Assembly (NCBI GenBank): GCA_000434235.1
Contig: FR892023.1
Span: 49,908-80,062, forward strand
DNA length: 30,155 nucleotides
Reading direction: 5' to 3'
DNA from: Alistipes sp. CAG:268
GTDB taxonomy: Bacteria; Bacteroidota; Bacteroidia; Bacteroidales; Rikenellaceae
Below are positions 1-8,183 of this stretch, piece after piece. Each line of letters opens with the position of its first letter. Position 1 is the stretch's first letter. The notes below the pieces were generated by a model, which was not told the DNA's origin, did not search any database, and worked only from the letters and a program-made list of their open reading frames with translations. The position numbers and the translations under genes were made by a program.

Positions 1-1
1 G

Positions 2-94
2 GACAGGCCGTGCGCCGAAGTGGCGGTTGCCGAAGGGGCCGCGGCGATCGAGCTGGAGGGCCAGGCCGAGGTATTCGAGATCCTCGCCCGGTAG
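2..94 (+). CDS. C-terminal end of an unidentified protein (partial)
   Basis: A reading frame enters from the left edge and runs 30 codons to a TAG at 92-94. It ends in a stretch rich in Ala and Glu (GQAEVFEILAR). About 26 of 30 codons end in G or C, like the real genes of this window, and a strong hairpin terminator follows 20 bases after the stop; both support a true gene end. Too little is present to assign a family. Confidence 0.6.
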   Translation, partial: DRPCAEVAVAEGAAAIELEGQAEVFEILAR

Positions 95-113
95 GCCGGA
101 CGTCCGGAAACGG

Positions 114-149
114 AAAGGCGGGGCTTCCCTTCGAGGAGGCCCCGCCTTT
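114..149. terminator. Bidirectional intrinsic terminator between convergent genes
   Basis: The arms at 114-128 and 135-149 (core AAAGGCGGGGC paired with GCCCCGCCTTT) form a stem of about 15 bp with one mismatch and a small loop. T-rich sequence follows on both strands. It sits between the partial gene ending at 94 and the MATE gene ending at 175 and could serve both. Confidence 0.8.
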
Positions 150-174
150 GTTTCATGCACCCGGAACGCGCCGG

Positions 175-1530
175 TCAGCAGGCAGCCGCGCGCCGGTTGC
201 GGCGAAAGATCGCCACGACAGCGGCGGCGGCAAGCACCTCGGAGCACGGCACGGCCAGCCAGATGCCGGCAACCCCGAACAGCGGAGGCAGTGCCAGGAA
301 ACAGACGACCAGAAAGAGGAATCCGCGCAGCAGGGTCACCGTCATGGCGGCCCGGGCCTGTTCGACGCTCTGGAAATAACCGATCGAGACGATGTTGAAG
401 GCGAAGAAGACGAACCCCGAGGCGAAGAGCGGCAGACCGCTGACGGCAATGCCGTAGGCCGGATAGGTCGCATCGAGGAACATGCCCACGATCCAGGGGC
501 TGCACAGGGCCGTAAGGAGGAAAAAGAGGAGCCCCACGGCAACCGCCGTAGCCATGGCCAGCCGGAAGGCCGACCGGACCCGGTCGCTGCGTCCGGCGCC
601 GAAGTTATAGCTCAGGATCGGCTGCGCCGACTGCCCGATGGCGTTGTAGACCATGAAGATGATGGGAAAGAAGTAGCAGGCGATGCTGAAGGCCGCCACG
701 CCGTCCTCGCCCAGACGGCGGATGAAGACGTAGTTGCCCGTGAACATCATCGCGGCGATGGCCCCCTCGCAGAGGAAGGTCGAAAGCCCCAGGCGGCACA
801 TGTAGCCCACGTTGCGGCGGGTCAGGCGCAGGCTCTTCCGGCTCGTCTTCACCCGGCAGAAGCGGATGACGTTGCGCCGGCGGGAGAGGTAGGCGAGGAT
901 CATCACCGCACCGACCACATAGCCGAGGCTCGTGGCCAGCGCCGCGCCGAACATGCCCCAGTCCAGCAGGAAGATGAACACGTAGTCGAGCACGATGTTG
1001 ATCAGGGCCGGGACGGCATTGCACCACATCGCATAGTTGGGCGAACCGTCGAGCCGGATGAAGAACATGCCGGAGCTGAGCAGGGCGCTGAACGGCAGGA
1101 AAGGGACGAACCAGTACATGTACTCGAGCACGAGGGGCAGCAGCCGCTGCGAACTGCCCAGCAGCCGGGCCACCTCCGGGGCGAAAAGGCAGACCGCAAG
1201 GCTGTAGGCGGCCAGAATCAGCGACGAAACCGCAACGGCCTGCGTCACGTTGATGCGTGCCGTCCTGGCCTTTCCGTGCGAAAGGTGGATCGAGGCCACG
1301 ACCGAGGCCCCCACACCGAACATCAGGCCCACGCCCGTATTGATGAGGAACAGCGGCGCGGTGATGTTCACCGCGGCCAGCGCATCGCTGCCGATGCCGC
1401 GCCCGACGAAGATGCCGTCCGTGATGACGAATGCGGCCGAAAACAACATCCCCAGCACCGTGGGGATCAGCAACCGGCGGAACAGCCGCGGAATCTCCAT
1501 GTTGCCGAAGTCGATACTGTCTTTCATCAT
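175..1530 (-). CDS. MATE family efflux transporter
   Basis: This is a 451-residue inner-membrane protein of the multidrug and toxic compound extrusion family, which exports cationic drugs or metabolites using Na+ or H+ gradients. The N-terminus has the typical pattern: a short cytoplasmic stretch (IPRLFRRLLIPTVLGML), then the first helices with FVITDGIFVGRGIGSDALAAVN. About twelve hydrophobic segments follow in two similar halves; the second begins near GLSTFLCEGAIAAMMF. Length matches the family (about 450). I chose the ATG at 1530 over an upstream TTG at 1563 because a good TAnnTTTG promoter lies at 1561-1568 and would overlap the longer version. An adjacent ATG at 1527 is equally possible. 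Substrate cannot be told from sequence. It has its own promoter and is probably monocistronic. Confidence 0.92.
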   Translation of the reverse strand: MMKDSIDFGNMEIPRLFRRLLIPTVLGMLFSAAFVITDGIFVGRGIGSDALAAVNITAPLFLINTGVGLMFGVGASVVASIHLSHGKARTARINVTQAVAVSSLILAAYSLAVCLFAPEVARLLGSSQRLLPLVLEYMYWFVPFLPFSALLSSGMFFIRLDGSPNYAMWCNAVPALINIVLDYVFIFLLDWGMFGAALATSLGYVVGAVMILAYLSRRRNVIRFCRVKTSRKSLRLTRRNVGYMCRLGLSTFLCEGAIAAMMFTGNYVFIRRLGEDGVAAFSIACYFFPIIFMVYNAIGQSAQPILSYNFGAGRSDRVRSAFRLAMATAVAVGLLFFLLTALCSPWIVGMFLDATYPAYGIAVSGLPLFASGFVFFAFNIVSIGYFQSVEQARAAMTVTLLRGFLFLVVCFLALPPLFGVAGIWLAVPCSEVLAAAAVVAIFRRNRRAAAC

Positions 1531-1560
1531 AGATACTTCCGTTTTTGAGGGTTCGGTCGG

Positions 1561-1590
1561 CAAAGGTAGCGCTTATCCCGAACGCCGCAA
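1561..1590 (-). promoter_or_regulatory. Bacteroidota-type promoter for the MATE gene
   Basis: Read on the minus strand, a TTG (1588-1590) is followed after exactly 19 bases by TACCTTTG (1561-1568). This matches the Bacteroidota consensus TTTG-N19-TAnnTTTG. The expected start is about 7 bases downstream, giving a 5' leader of roughly 25 bases before the ATG at 1530. Confidence 0.75.
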
Positions 1591-1641
1591 CCGGTATAAT
1601 GAAATATGATGAAATCGCAGAATTCATAGCCGGCCGGAACA

Positions 1642-1670
1642 CCGGACCGCCCGTTCCGCCTGCGGTCCGG
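1642..1670 (-). terminator. Possible terminator hairpin downstream of ldhA
   Basis: CCGGACCGC (1642-1650) pairs perfectly with GCGGTCCGG (1662-1670). It lies 47 bases after the ldhA stop and before the MATE promoter, which fits transcription termination. No T tract follows on the minus strand, so termination strength is doubtful. The remaining bases to 1716 show nothing else. Confidence 0.4.
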
Positions 1671-1716
1671 CACAAGGCAGGCAGGCGCAGGGCAGAACGG
1701 AAGCGGACGGGACGCC

Positions 1717-2718
1717 TCACGCCTCGAGGAGCACCCGGTTTGTCAGGGGGCGGCCCTCGGCGAACTCCCGCAGGTTGTCCAGCGTCGTCCGCGCGATGTT
1801 GTCCAGGGCCTCGCGCGTGAAAAAACCCTGGTGCGAGGTGACGATCACGTTGTGGAACGACAGCAGCCGGGCCAGCACGTCGTCGTCCATGATGCGGTCC
1901 GACGTGTCCTCGTAGAAGTAGGCGGCCTCCTCCTCGTAGACATCCAGCCCCGCGGCGCCGATGCGCCCCTCCTTCAGTCCGTCGATCAGCGCCTCGGTAT
2001 GGATCAGCTGTCCGCGGCCCGTGTTGATGAGCACCACGCCCGGCTTCATCTGCGCGATCGCCACGTCGCCGATCATGTAACGGGTCGAATCGTTCAGCGG
2101 GCAGTGGAGCGAGATGACGTCCGAACGGGCATAGAGTTCGTCGAGCGGCACATAGTCGAACCCCTCGGATGCGGCAAGGGCCGCATCGGGACAGGGGTCG
2201 TAGGCCAGCACCCGCATCCCGAACCCCAGCAGGATGCGGATCAGGCAGCGCGCGATCCGGCCCGTGCCGACGATGCCGGCCGTCTTGCCCCAGAGGTCGT
2301 AGCCCAGCAGCCCGTGGAGCGAGAAGTTTCCGTCGCGCGTCCGCCAGTAGGCGCGGTGAATCTTGCGGTTGAGCGCCAGCAGCAACGCCACGGCATGCTC
2401 CGCCACGGCATGGGGAGAATAGGCCGGAACGCGCACGACCGGTATCGCAAAGCGTGCGGCGGCACGCAGATCGACATTGTTGAAACCGGCGCAACGCAGG
2501 GCGATCAGCCGGACTCCCAGATTGGACAGCCGCGCGATTGCGGCCGCATCGGCCTCGTCGTTCACAAAGATGCAGACCGCATCCGAACCCTCGGCCAGCA
2601 CCGCGCTGTCGGCATTCAGATGGCTCTTGTGGTAGACCATTCCGAACCCGTAATCACGCCCGACCCGATCGAACGTCTCCCGATCGTAGGGCTGTGTCCC
2701 GAACATCGTCACTTTCAT
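1717..2718 (-). CDS. ldhA: D-lactate dehydrogenase (NAD-dependent, LdhA type)
   Basis: This 333-residue protein reduces pyruvate to D-lactate with NADH, a fermentative cytoplasmic step. It belongs to the D-isomer 2-hydroxyacid dehydrogenase family and follows E. coli LdhA closely. The dinucleotide loop GTGRIA is at 151-156 with Asp174 (AYDP) selecting NAD. The catalytic trio is Arg235 (INTGRG), Glu264 (YEEE) and His296 (SHQGFF), at the residue numbers known for E. coli LdhA. Length is normal. The ATG at 2718 has GGAG just upstream. It lies 54 bases downstream of the AraC-type regulator on the same strand, so the two may be co-transcribed; CATATTTG at 2757-2764 is a near-match to a -7 box and could give it its own promoter. 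Another 2-hydroxyacid substrate is possible but less likely. Confidence 0.92.
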   Translation of the reverse strand: MKVTMFGTQPYDRETFDRVGRDYGFGMVYHKSHLNADSAVLAEGSDAVCIFVNDEADAAAIARLSNLGVRLIALRCAGFNNVDLRAAARFAIPVVRVPAYSPHAVAEHAVALLLALNRKIHRAYWRTRDGNFSLHGLLGYDLWGKTAGIVGTGRIARCLIRILLGFGMRVLAYDPCPDAALAASEGFDYVPLDELYARSDVISLHCPLNDSTRYMIGDVAIAQMKPGVVLINTGRGQLIHTEALIDGLKEGRIGAAGLDVYEEEAAYFYEDTSDRIMDDDVLARLLSFHNVIVTSHQGFFTREALDNIARTTLDNLREFAEGRPLTNRVLLEA

Positions 2719-2772
2719 ACTCCTTACCTCTTATTACTATTGAATGCAGGCTGCCCCAAATATGCAGGCTCC

Positions 2773-3618
2773 TCATTTTTTTGCATTCCGGAACTCGGTG
2801 GGCGACACTCCCGTGTGCTTCTTGAAGAAACGGCCCAGATAGGACTGGTCGGGGAAATGCAGCCGATAGGCGATCTCCTGCACCGAAAGCTCCGTGGACT
2901 CGAGCAGCATCTTGATCTCGAGGACCACCGAACGGTCGATGAACTCCTTGGCCGTCGAGTGGGCCACGCTGCGGACAATCGTGGACAGATAGCGCGTCGA
3001 GATGCAGAGCTGGTCGGCGTAGAATGCCACCTCGCGCTGTTCCGTGCAATGTTCGTGCACAAGTGCCACGAAATGCTGGAAAAGATCGGCCTGACGCGTG
3101 GTGCCCGACTGAGGATGCACGTCGGGAGCAAACCGCCGCGTTTTGTCGAAGGCCTCCAGCAGAACATTCTGCAACCGGTTGCGGATGATCGTGTTGCGGA
3201 AGATGTTGTCGCGGTCGCGATAGGTATAGGAGGCCATCTGGAACCAGTTGCGAACCGCCTCGACAATCCGGTCCGGAAGGCGGATGACCGCATGGTCGTG
3301 CAGGATGTGGAAAAAGGAGGGGTCGAGGCGATAGGCCGCTTCCGAGAAAAGTTCGATCGAAAAGGCACAGAAACGCACACGAAAATCGTCCGTGCGTTCG
3401 TTCAGATGAAGGATCGAACCCGGCAACAGCAACAGCAGCGTATCGCGCGTGATGCGGTCGTGCAGCTGATCGACCGTCACCGTCGCGCTGCCCCGGCGGC
3501 AGAAGAGAATCGCACCGCCCTCGGTGCGGCAGGAGTGCTCCTCAAAATAGCGCAGATCGGTGTCGCCGACCACGAACTGCTCCTCGGGGGTGGTCATTAT
3601 CGGATTATATTCTGTCAT
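2773..3618 (-). CDS. AraC family transcriptional regulator
   Basis: This is a 281-residue DNA-binding protein. The N-terminal half is a cupin-like sensing region (GGAILFCRRGSATVTVDQLH and following). The C-terminal ~100 residues carry the two helix-turn-helix motifs of AraC/XylS: FYADQLCISTRYLSTIVRSV first, then SVQEIAYRLHFPDQSYLGRF followed by FKKHTGVSPTEFR, the family signature. The ATG at 3618 is preferred over a TTG at 3651, which would overlap the promoter; an ATG at 3597 is an alternative. It diverges from the RND efflux operon and lies upstream of ldhA, so either or both may be targets. A 15-bp direct repeat over its own promoter suggests autoregulation. The ligand is unknown. Confidence 0.9.
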   Translation of the reverse strand: MTEYNPIMTTPEEQFVVGDTDLRYFEEHSCRTEGGAILFCRRGSATVTVDQLHDRITRDTLLLLLPGSILHLNERTDDFRVRFCAFSIELFSEAAYRLDPSFFHILHDHAVIRLPDRIVEAVRNWFQMASYTYRDRDNIFRNTIIRNRLQNVLLEAFDKTRRFAPDVHPQSGTTRQADLFQHFVALVHEHCTEQREVAFYADQLCISTRYLSTIVRSVAHSTAKEFIDRSVVLEIKMLLESTELSVQEIAYRLHFPDQSYLGRFFKKHTGVSPTEFRNAKK

Positions 3619-3637
3619 ATATAATTCGTTTTTCGAA

Positions 3638-3645
3638 CAAAAATA
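3638..3645 (-). promoter_or_regulatory. -7 box of the araC-type gene
   Basis: On the minus strand TATTTTTG matches TAnnTTTG, about 20 bases before the chosen ATG at 3618. No clean TTTG is at the usual -33 spacing. The box overlaps the first copy of the direct repeat described at 3641-3674. Confidence 0.6.
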
Positions 3646-3674
3646 GCGCAATTTTACATAAATCGCGCAATTTT
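3641..3674. repeat. 15-bp direct repeat, candidate AraC-type operator
   Basis: AAATNGCGCAATTTT occurs at 3641-3655 and again at 3660-3674, 14 of 15 bases identical and 19 bp apart start to start, about two helical turns. A weaker CGCAAT core recurs at 3699-3704. AraC family proteins typically bind direct half-sites spaced by about two turns. The pair covers the -7 and upstream promoter region of the regulator and lies about 60 bp upstream of the RND -7 box. Assignment to this regulator is inference. Confidence 0.55.
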
Positions 3675-3733
3675 GTTCCGAAAATTACCAACACTATTCG
3701 CAATATCAAGACCTCGCGACCGTTATATTATGG

Positions 3734-3741
3734 TACTTTTG
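3734..3741 (+). promoter_or_regulatory. -7 box of the RND efflux operon
   Basis: TACTTTTG matches TAnnTTTG. The start site would be about 3748, giving a leader of roughly 35 bases rich in A and T before the ATG at 3783. No TTTG is found 19 bases upstream, so the promoter looks weak or activator-dependent. Confidence 0.6.
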
Positions 3742-3782
3742 CACCTGAAAAAGTTTTTTAGTATAATTTTTTAAGTGGAGTT

Positions 3783-4991
3783 ATGAAACAAACATTTGTG
3801 AAAGCAGCCCTCGCGACCTGCTGCATGGCAGCCGTCGCCTGCAAGCAGGCACCGATGACAATGGGTCCCGGCCAGTATGCCGTGATTACCGTCGCCACAT
3901 CCGACCGAGAGATTCCGACCACCTATTCGGCAACCATCCGGGGCCGTCAGGACATTGCCATCTACCCGCAGGTTTCGGGTACGATCTCCGAGCTCTGCGT
4001 GAACGAAGGACAGAAGGTGTCGAAGGGGCAGACCCTCTTCATCATCGACCAGGTTCCCTACAAGGCTGCGCTCCGCACGGCTGAAGCCAACGTCGAGGCC
4101 GCCGAGGCCAGCGTCGCCACTGCACAGCTGACCTACGACAGCAAGAAGGAGCTCTTCGCCAAGAACGTCGTGTCGCAGTTCGACCTCCAGACGGCCGAGA
4201 ACAACCTGCTCACGGCCAAAGCCCAGCTCGCACAGGCCGAGGCCCAGCGCGTGAATGCGGCCAACAACCTCTCCTACACCGTAGTGAAGGCCCCGTCGAA
4301 CGGCGTGGTCGGCACTCTGCCGTACCGTGTCGGCGCACTGGTCAGCGCCTCGATCCCCGAGCCCCTGACCACCGTGTCGGACAACTCGACGATGTACGTC
4401 TATTTCTCGATGACCTCGAAGCAGCTGCTCGACCTGACCCGCCGCTACGGCTCGATCGACGAGACGCTCAAGAACATGCCCGGCGTACAGCTCAAGCTCA
4501 ACGACGGATCGGTATACGACCAGTCGGGCCGCGTGGAGGCAATCAGCGGCGTGGTGGACACCTCGACGGGCAGCGTGCAGCTGCGTGCCGCATTCCCCAA
4601 CGCCGGAGGTCTGCTGCTGAGCGGAAGCACCGGCAACATCATCATGCCGAACTACTACAAGGACTGCATCGTCATCCCGCAGACGGCAACCTACGAGCTG
4701 CAGGACAAGATCTATGTCTACAAACTGGTGGACGGCAAGGCATCGTCGGCGATGATCGAGGTCGAGAAGCTCTCGAACGGCCAGGAGTACATCGTCAAGA
4801 GCGGCCTTACGCCGGGTGAGGTGATCGTCGGCGAAGGCGTCGGCCTGATGCGCGAAGGTACGCCCATCGTTCCCAAGAACCAGACGGCTGCCCCTGCAGC
4901 ACAGGCAGGCGAGGAGAAGGCCGCACCGAGCAACGACGCGGCCCAGACCGATGATACCGCCGCTCAAAACAAAACGGAAAAGGAGGAATAA
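3783..4991 (+). CDS. RND efflux adaptor (membrane fusion protein, AcrA/MexA family)
   Basis: This 402-residue periplasmic lipoprotein bridges the inner-membrane pump and the outer-membrane channel. Its signal peptide ends in a lipobox-like AVAC with Cys20 as lipidation site. The lipoyl half-motifs flank an alpha hairpin: the first near residue 60 (IAIYPQVSGTISELCVNEG) and the second around 175 (VVKAPSNGVVGTLPYRVG). Between them is a heptad-rich hairpin (residues about 95-165, many AEA and AQA repeats). Beta-barrel and membrane-proximal domains follow. The last ~40 residues are an Ala/Glu/Asp-rich tail of low complexity. It is first in an operon with 3-base gaps to the next genes. Codons GGT and CGT seem commoner here and in the pump than in neighbouring operons, which may indicate high expression. 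Confidence 0.95.
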   Translation: MKQTFVKAALATCCMAAVACKQAPMTMGPGQYAVITVATSDREIPTTYSATIRGRQDIAIYPQVSGTISELCVNEGQKVSKGQTLFIIDQVPYKAALRTAEANVEAAEASVATAQLTYDSKKELFAKNVVSQFDLQTAENNLLTAKAQLAQAEAQRVNAANNLSYTVVKAPSNGVVGTLPYRVGALVSASIPEPLTTVSDNSTMYVYFSMTSKQLLDLTRRYGSIDETLKNMPGVQLKLNDGSVYDQSGRVEAISGVVDTSTGSVQLRAAFPNAGGLLLSGSTGNIIMPNYYKDCIVIPQTATYELQDKIYVYKLVDGKASSAMIEVEKLSNGQEYIVKSGLTPGEVIVGEGVGLMREGTPIVPKNQTAAPAAQAGEEKAAPSNDAAQTDDTAAQNKTEKEE

Positions 4992-4994
4992 TCT

Positions 4995-7900
4995 ATGACA
5001 CTCAAGAGTTTTATCGAACGCCCCGTCCTGGCGTCGGTCATATCGATCGTCATCGTCATCGCCGGTATCATCGGACTCGCTTCGCTGCCGGTGGAGCAGT
5101 ACCCCGATATCGCACCCCCGACGGTCATGGTGCGTGCATCGTATCCGGGTGCAAGCGCCGAAACCATTCAGAAATCGGTGATCGTCCCCCTCGAGGAGGC
5201 CATCAACGGCGTCGAGGACATGACCTACATCACCTCGGCCGCTGCCGCCGGTTCCGCCTCGATCAGCATCTACTTCAAGCAGGGAACCGACCCCGACATG
5301 GCTGCCGTGAACGTACAGAACAAGGTATCCACGGCTACCGGACAGCTTCCTTCGGAGGTAACGCAGATCGGTGTGACCACCATGAAGCGCCAGACCTCGA
5401 TGGTGAAGATCTTCTCGCTCTACAGCCCCGATGACTCCTACGACGAAGGCTTCCTGGCCAACTACTCGAAGATCAACATCGAGCCGCGTATCGTCCGTAT
5501 CCCGGGCGTCGGCGAGGCCTTCACGCTGGGCTCCGACTATTCGATGCGTATCTGGCTCAAGCCCGACGTCATGGCCCAGTACAAGCTTATGCCTTCGGAC
5601 ATCACCGCCGTGCTGGCCGAGCAGAACATCGAGGCCTCGACCGGTTCGCTGGGCGAGAATTCGAAGAACGCCTTCCAGTATACGATGAAGTACTCGGGCC
5701 GTCTGACGCTGCCCGAGGAGTTCGAGAACATCGTCATCCTCGCACAGGACGACGGCACGATCCTCCGCCTGAAGGATGTCGCCGATATCGAGCTGGGACG
5801 TGAGTCCTATGCATACGTCGGCAAGACGAACGGTCACCCGGGCGTCAGTACGATGGTCTTCCAGACCGCAGGTTCGAACGCCACGGAGGTCGTAAACCAG
5901 ATCAACGCACTGCTCGACGAGGTCGAGGCCGACCTGCCGAAGGGCATCGCCATCGCTCACCTGCACAGTGTGAACGACTTCCTCTTCGCCTCGATCAACG
6001 AGGTGATCAAGACCCTCATCGAGGCCATCATCCTTGTGGTGCTGGTGGTATACGTCTTCCTGCAGGATATCCGCTCGACGCTCGTGCCGACGATCTCGAT
6101 CCTCGTGTCGCTGATCGGTACGTTCGCCTTCCTGGCCGTGGCCGGGTTCTCGATCAACCTGCTGACGCTCTTCGCTCTGGTGCTCGCCATCGGTACGGTC
6201 GTCGATGATGCCATCATTGTGGTCGAAGCGGTGCAGGCGCGCTTCGACGCCGGTTACAAGTCCTCGTACATGGCCACGATCGACGCCATGTCGGGTATTA
6301 CGTCTGCCATCATCACTTCGACGCTGGTCTTCATGGCGGTGTTCATCCCCGTGGCCATGATGGGCGGAACGTCGGGTGTGTTCTACACGCAGTTCGGTAT
6401 CACGATGGCCGTCGCCGTAGGTATCTCGGCACTCAACGCCCTGACGCTCTCGCCGGCTCTCTGCGCCCTGCTGCTGAAGCCCTATCTGGATGAGAACGGC
6501 GAGATGAAGGACAACTTCGCCGCACGCTTCCGCAAGGCCTTCAACACGATCTTCTCGACACTGGTAAACAAGTACAAGCACGGCGTGATGCTCTTCATCA
6601 AGCACAAGTGGCTGATGTGGTCCACCTTCGCCATCGCCATTGCGGCGCTCGTCCTGCTGATGAACTCGACCAAGACGGGTCTGGTGCCCGACGAGGACCA
6701 GGGTACGATCATGGTCAATGTGACGACCCCTCCGGGAACCTCGCTCGAGGAGACTAACAAAGTACTCGAAACGGTCGCATCGCGCATTGCCGACATTCCG
6801 CAGGTGGAGAATGCCATGGAGACTGCCGGTTTCAACATGATCGCCTCGGCTGCAGGTTCCTCCTACGCCATGGGTATCGTCAAGCTGAAGAACTGGGACG
6901 AGCGTCCGAATCCCGAAGACGAGGTTCAGGCCGTCATCGGACAGATCTATGCCCGCACGGCCGACATCAAAAACGCCCAGATTTTCGCCGTGGCTCCGCC
7001 GATGATCTCGGGTTACGGTTCGACCTCCGGTTTCTCGATGTATCTGCAGGACCGCGCCGGCGGTGAGCTGACCGACTTCTACCAGATCTTCCAGCAGTTC
7101 ATCGGTGCCCTGAACCAGCGTCCGGAGATCGAGCGCGCCTACTCGTCGTTCAACATCAACTTCCCGCAGTACATGGTGCACATCGACCCGGCGAAGGCAA
7201 AACGCGCAGGCGTCTCGCCCTCGACGATCCTCTCGACGATCGCCGGATACTATGGCGGCCAGTACGCTTCGTACATCAACCGCTTCTCGAAGATGTACTA
7301 CGTGACCCTGCAGTCGCGTCCCGAGGACCGTCTCGACGTCGAGTCGCTCAACAACATCTACGTGCGCACCGACAAGGGCGAAATGGCGCCCGTGGGCGAG
7401 TTCGTGGAGCTCGAGAAGGTCTACAGCTCCGACGTGCTGAACCGCTTCAACCTCTACAACGCCATCTCGGTGCAGGGTACCGCCGCCCCCGGCTATTCGT
7501 CCGGTGACGCAATCCAGGCCATCCGCGAGGTTGCCGACCAGGTGCTGCCGAAGGGCTACGGATACGAGTTCGACGGTATCACCCGCGAAGAGGCCCAGAC
7601 GACGAGCAACACGCTGATCATCTTCGGTATCTGCCTGCTGTTCATCTACCTCATCCTGAGCGCCCTCTACGAGAGTTACCTGATTCCGTTCGCCGTGATT
7701 CTGGCCGTACCGTGCGGTCTGATGGGTTCGTTCCTCTTCGCCAAGGCGATGGGGCTCGAGAACAACATCTACCTCCAGACGGGTATCATCATGCTGATCG
7801 GTCTGTTGTCGAAGACCGCCATCCTCATCACCGAGTACGCCGCCGACCGCCGCCGTGCAGGCATGAGCCTCACGCAGGCCGCCGTATCGGCCGCCAAGGC

Positions 7901-8180
7901 CCGTCTGCGTCCGGTGCTGATGACCGTCCTCACCTGCGTGCTCGGTATGTTGCCGCTGGTATTCTCGACGGGTGCAGGCGCCAACGGCAACTCGACCCTC
8001 GGTACGGGTGTCGTCGGCGGTATGATCGTCGGAACGCTGGCCCTGCTGTTCCTCGTGCCGACGCTGTTCATCGTCTTCCAGACCCTTCAGGAGAAAGTCA
8101 AGCCCCTCGAACTCGATCCCGATCCGCAGTGGTCCGTTCGCGCCGAGGTGGAAGAGGTCAAAAACGAGAAAGAGGAATAA
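4995..8180 (+). CDS. RND efflux pump, inner-membrane subunit (AcrB/MexB, HAE1 type)
   Basis: This 1061-residue proton-driven exporter matches the family length (about 1050). The N-terminus FIERPVLASVISIVIVIAG is the classic first helix, followed by LPVEQYPDIAPPTV of the porter domain. The proton-relay acidic pair is Asp404-Asp405 in GTVVDDAIIVVEAV, and the relay lysine is Lys940 in GLLSKTAILITEYA, the same number as in AcrB. Two large periplasmic loops separate the first helix from the next five in each half, giving twelve helices. Its substrates are probably amphiphilic drugs, bile salts or similar compounds, which is known for the family and not visible here. Translation is probably coupled: only three bases separate it from both neighbours. 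Confidence 0.96.
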   Translation: MTLKSFIERPVLASVISIVIVIAGIIGLASLPVEQYPDIAPPTVMVRASYPGASAETIQKSVIVPLEEAINGVEDMTYITSAAAAGSASISIYFKQGTDPDMAAVNVQNKVSTATGQLPSEVTQIGVTTMKRQTSMVKIFSLYSPDDSYDEGFLANYSKINIEPRIVRIPGVGEAFTLGSDYSMRIWLKPDVMAQYKLMPSDITAVLAEQNIEASTGSLGENSKNAFQYTMKYSGRLTLPEEFENIVILAQDDGTILRLKDVADIELGRESYAYVGKTNGHPGVSTMVFQTAGSNATEVVNQINALLDEVEADLPKGIAIAHLHSVNDFLFASINEVIKTLIEAIILVVLVVYVFLQDIRSTLVPTISILVSLIGTFAFLAVAGFSINLLTLFALVLAIGTVVDDAIIVVEAVQARFDAGYKSSYMATIDAMSGITSAIITSTLVFMAVFIPVAMMGGTSGVFYTQFGITMAVAVGISALNALTLSPALCALLLKPYLDENGEMKDNFAARFRKAFNTIFSTLVNKYKHGVMLFIKHKWLMWSTFAIAIAALVLLMNSTKTGLVPDEDQGTIMVNVTTPPGTSLEETNKVLETVASRIADIPQVENAMETAGFNMIASAAGSSYAMGIVKLKNWDERPNPEDEVQAVIGQIYARTADIKNAQIFAVAPPMISGYGSTSGFSMYLQDRAGGELTDFYQIFQQFIGALNQRPEIERAYSSFNINFPQYMVHIDPAKAKRAGVSPSTILSTIAGYYGGQYASYINRFSKMYYVTLQSRPEDRLDVESLNNIYVRTDKGEMAPVGEFVELEKVYSSDVLNRFNLYNAISVQGTAAPGYSSGDAIQAIREVADQVLPKGYGYEFDGITREEAQTTSNTLIIFGICLLFIYLILSALYESYLIPFAVILAVPCGLMGSFLFAKAMGLENNIYLQTGIIMLIGLLSKTAILITEYAADRRRAGMSLTQAAVSAAKARLRPVLMTVLTCVLGMLPLVFSTGAGANGNSTLGTGVVGGMIVGTLALLFLVPTLFIVFQTLQEKVKPLELDPDPQWSVRAEVEEVKNEKEE

Positions 8181-8183
8181 AAC

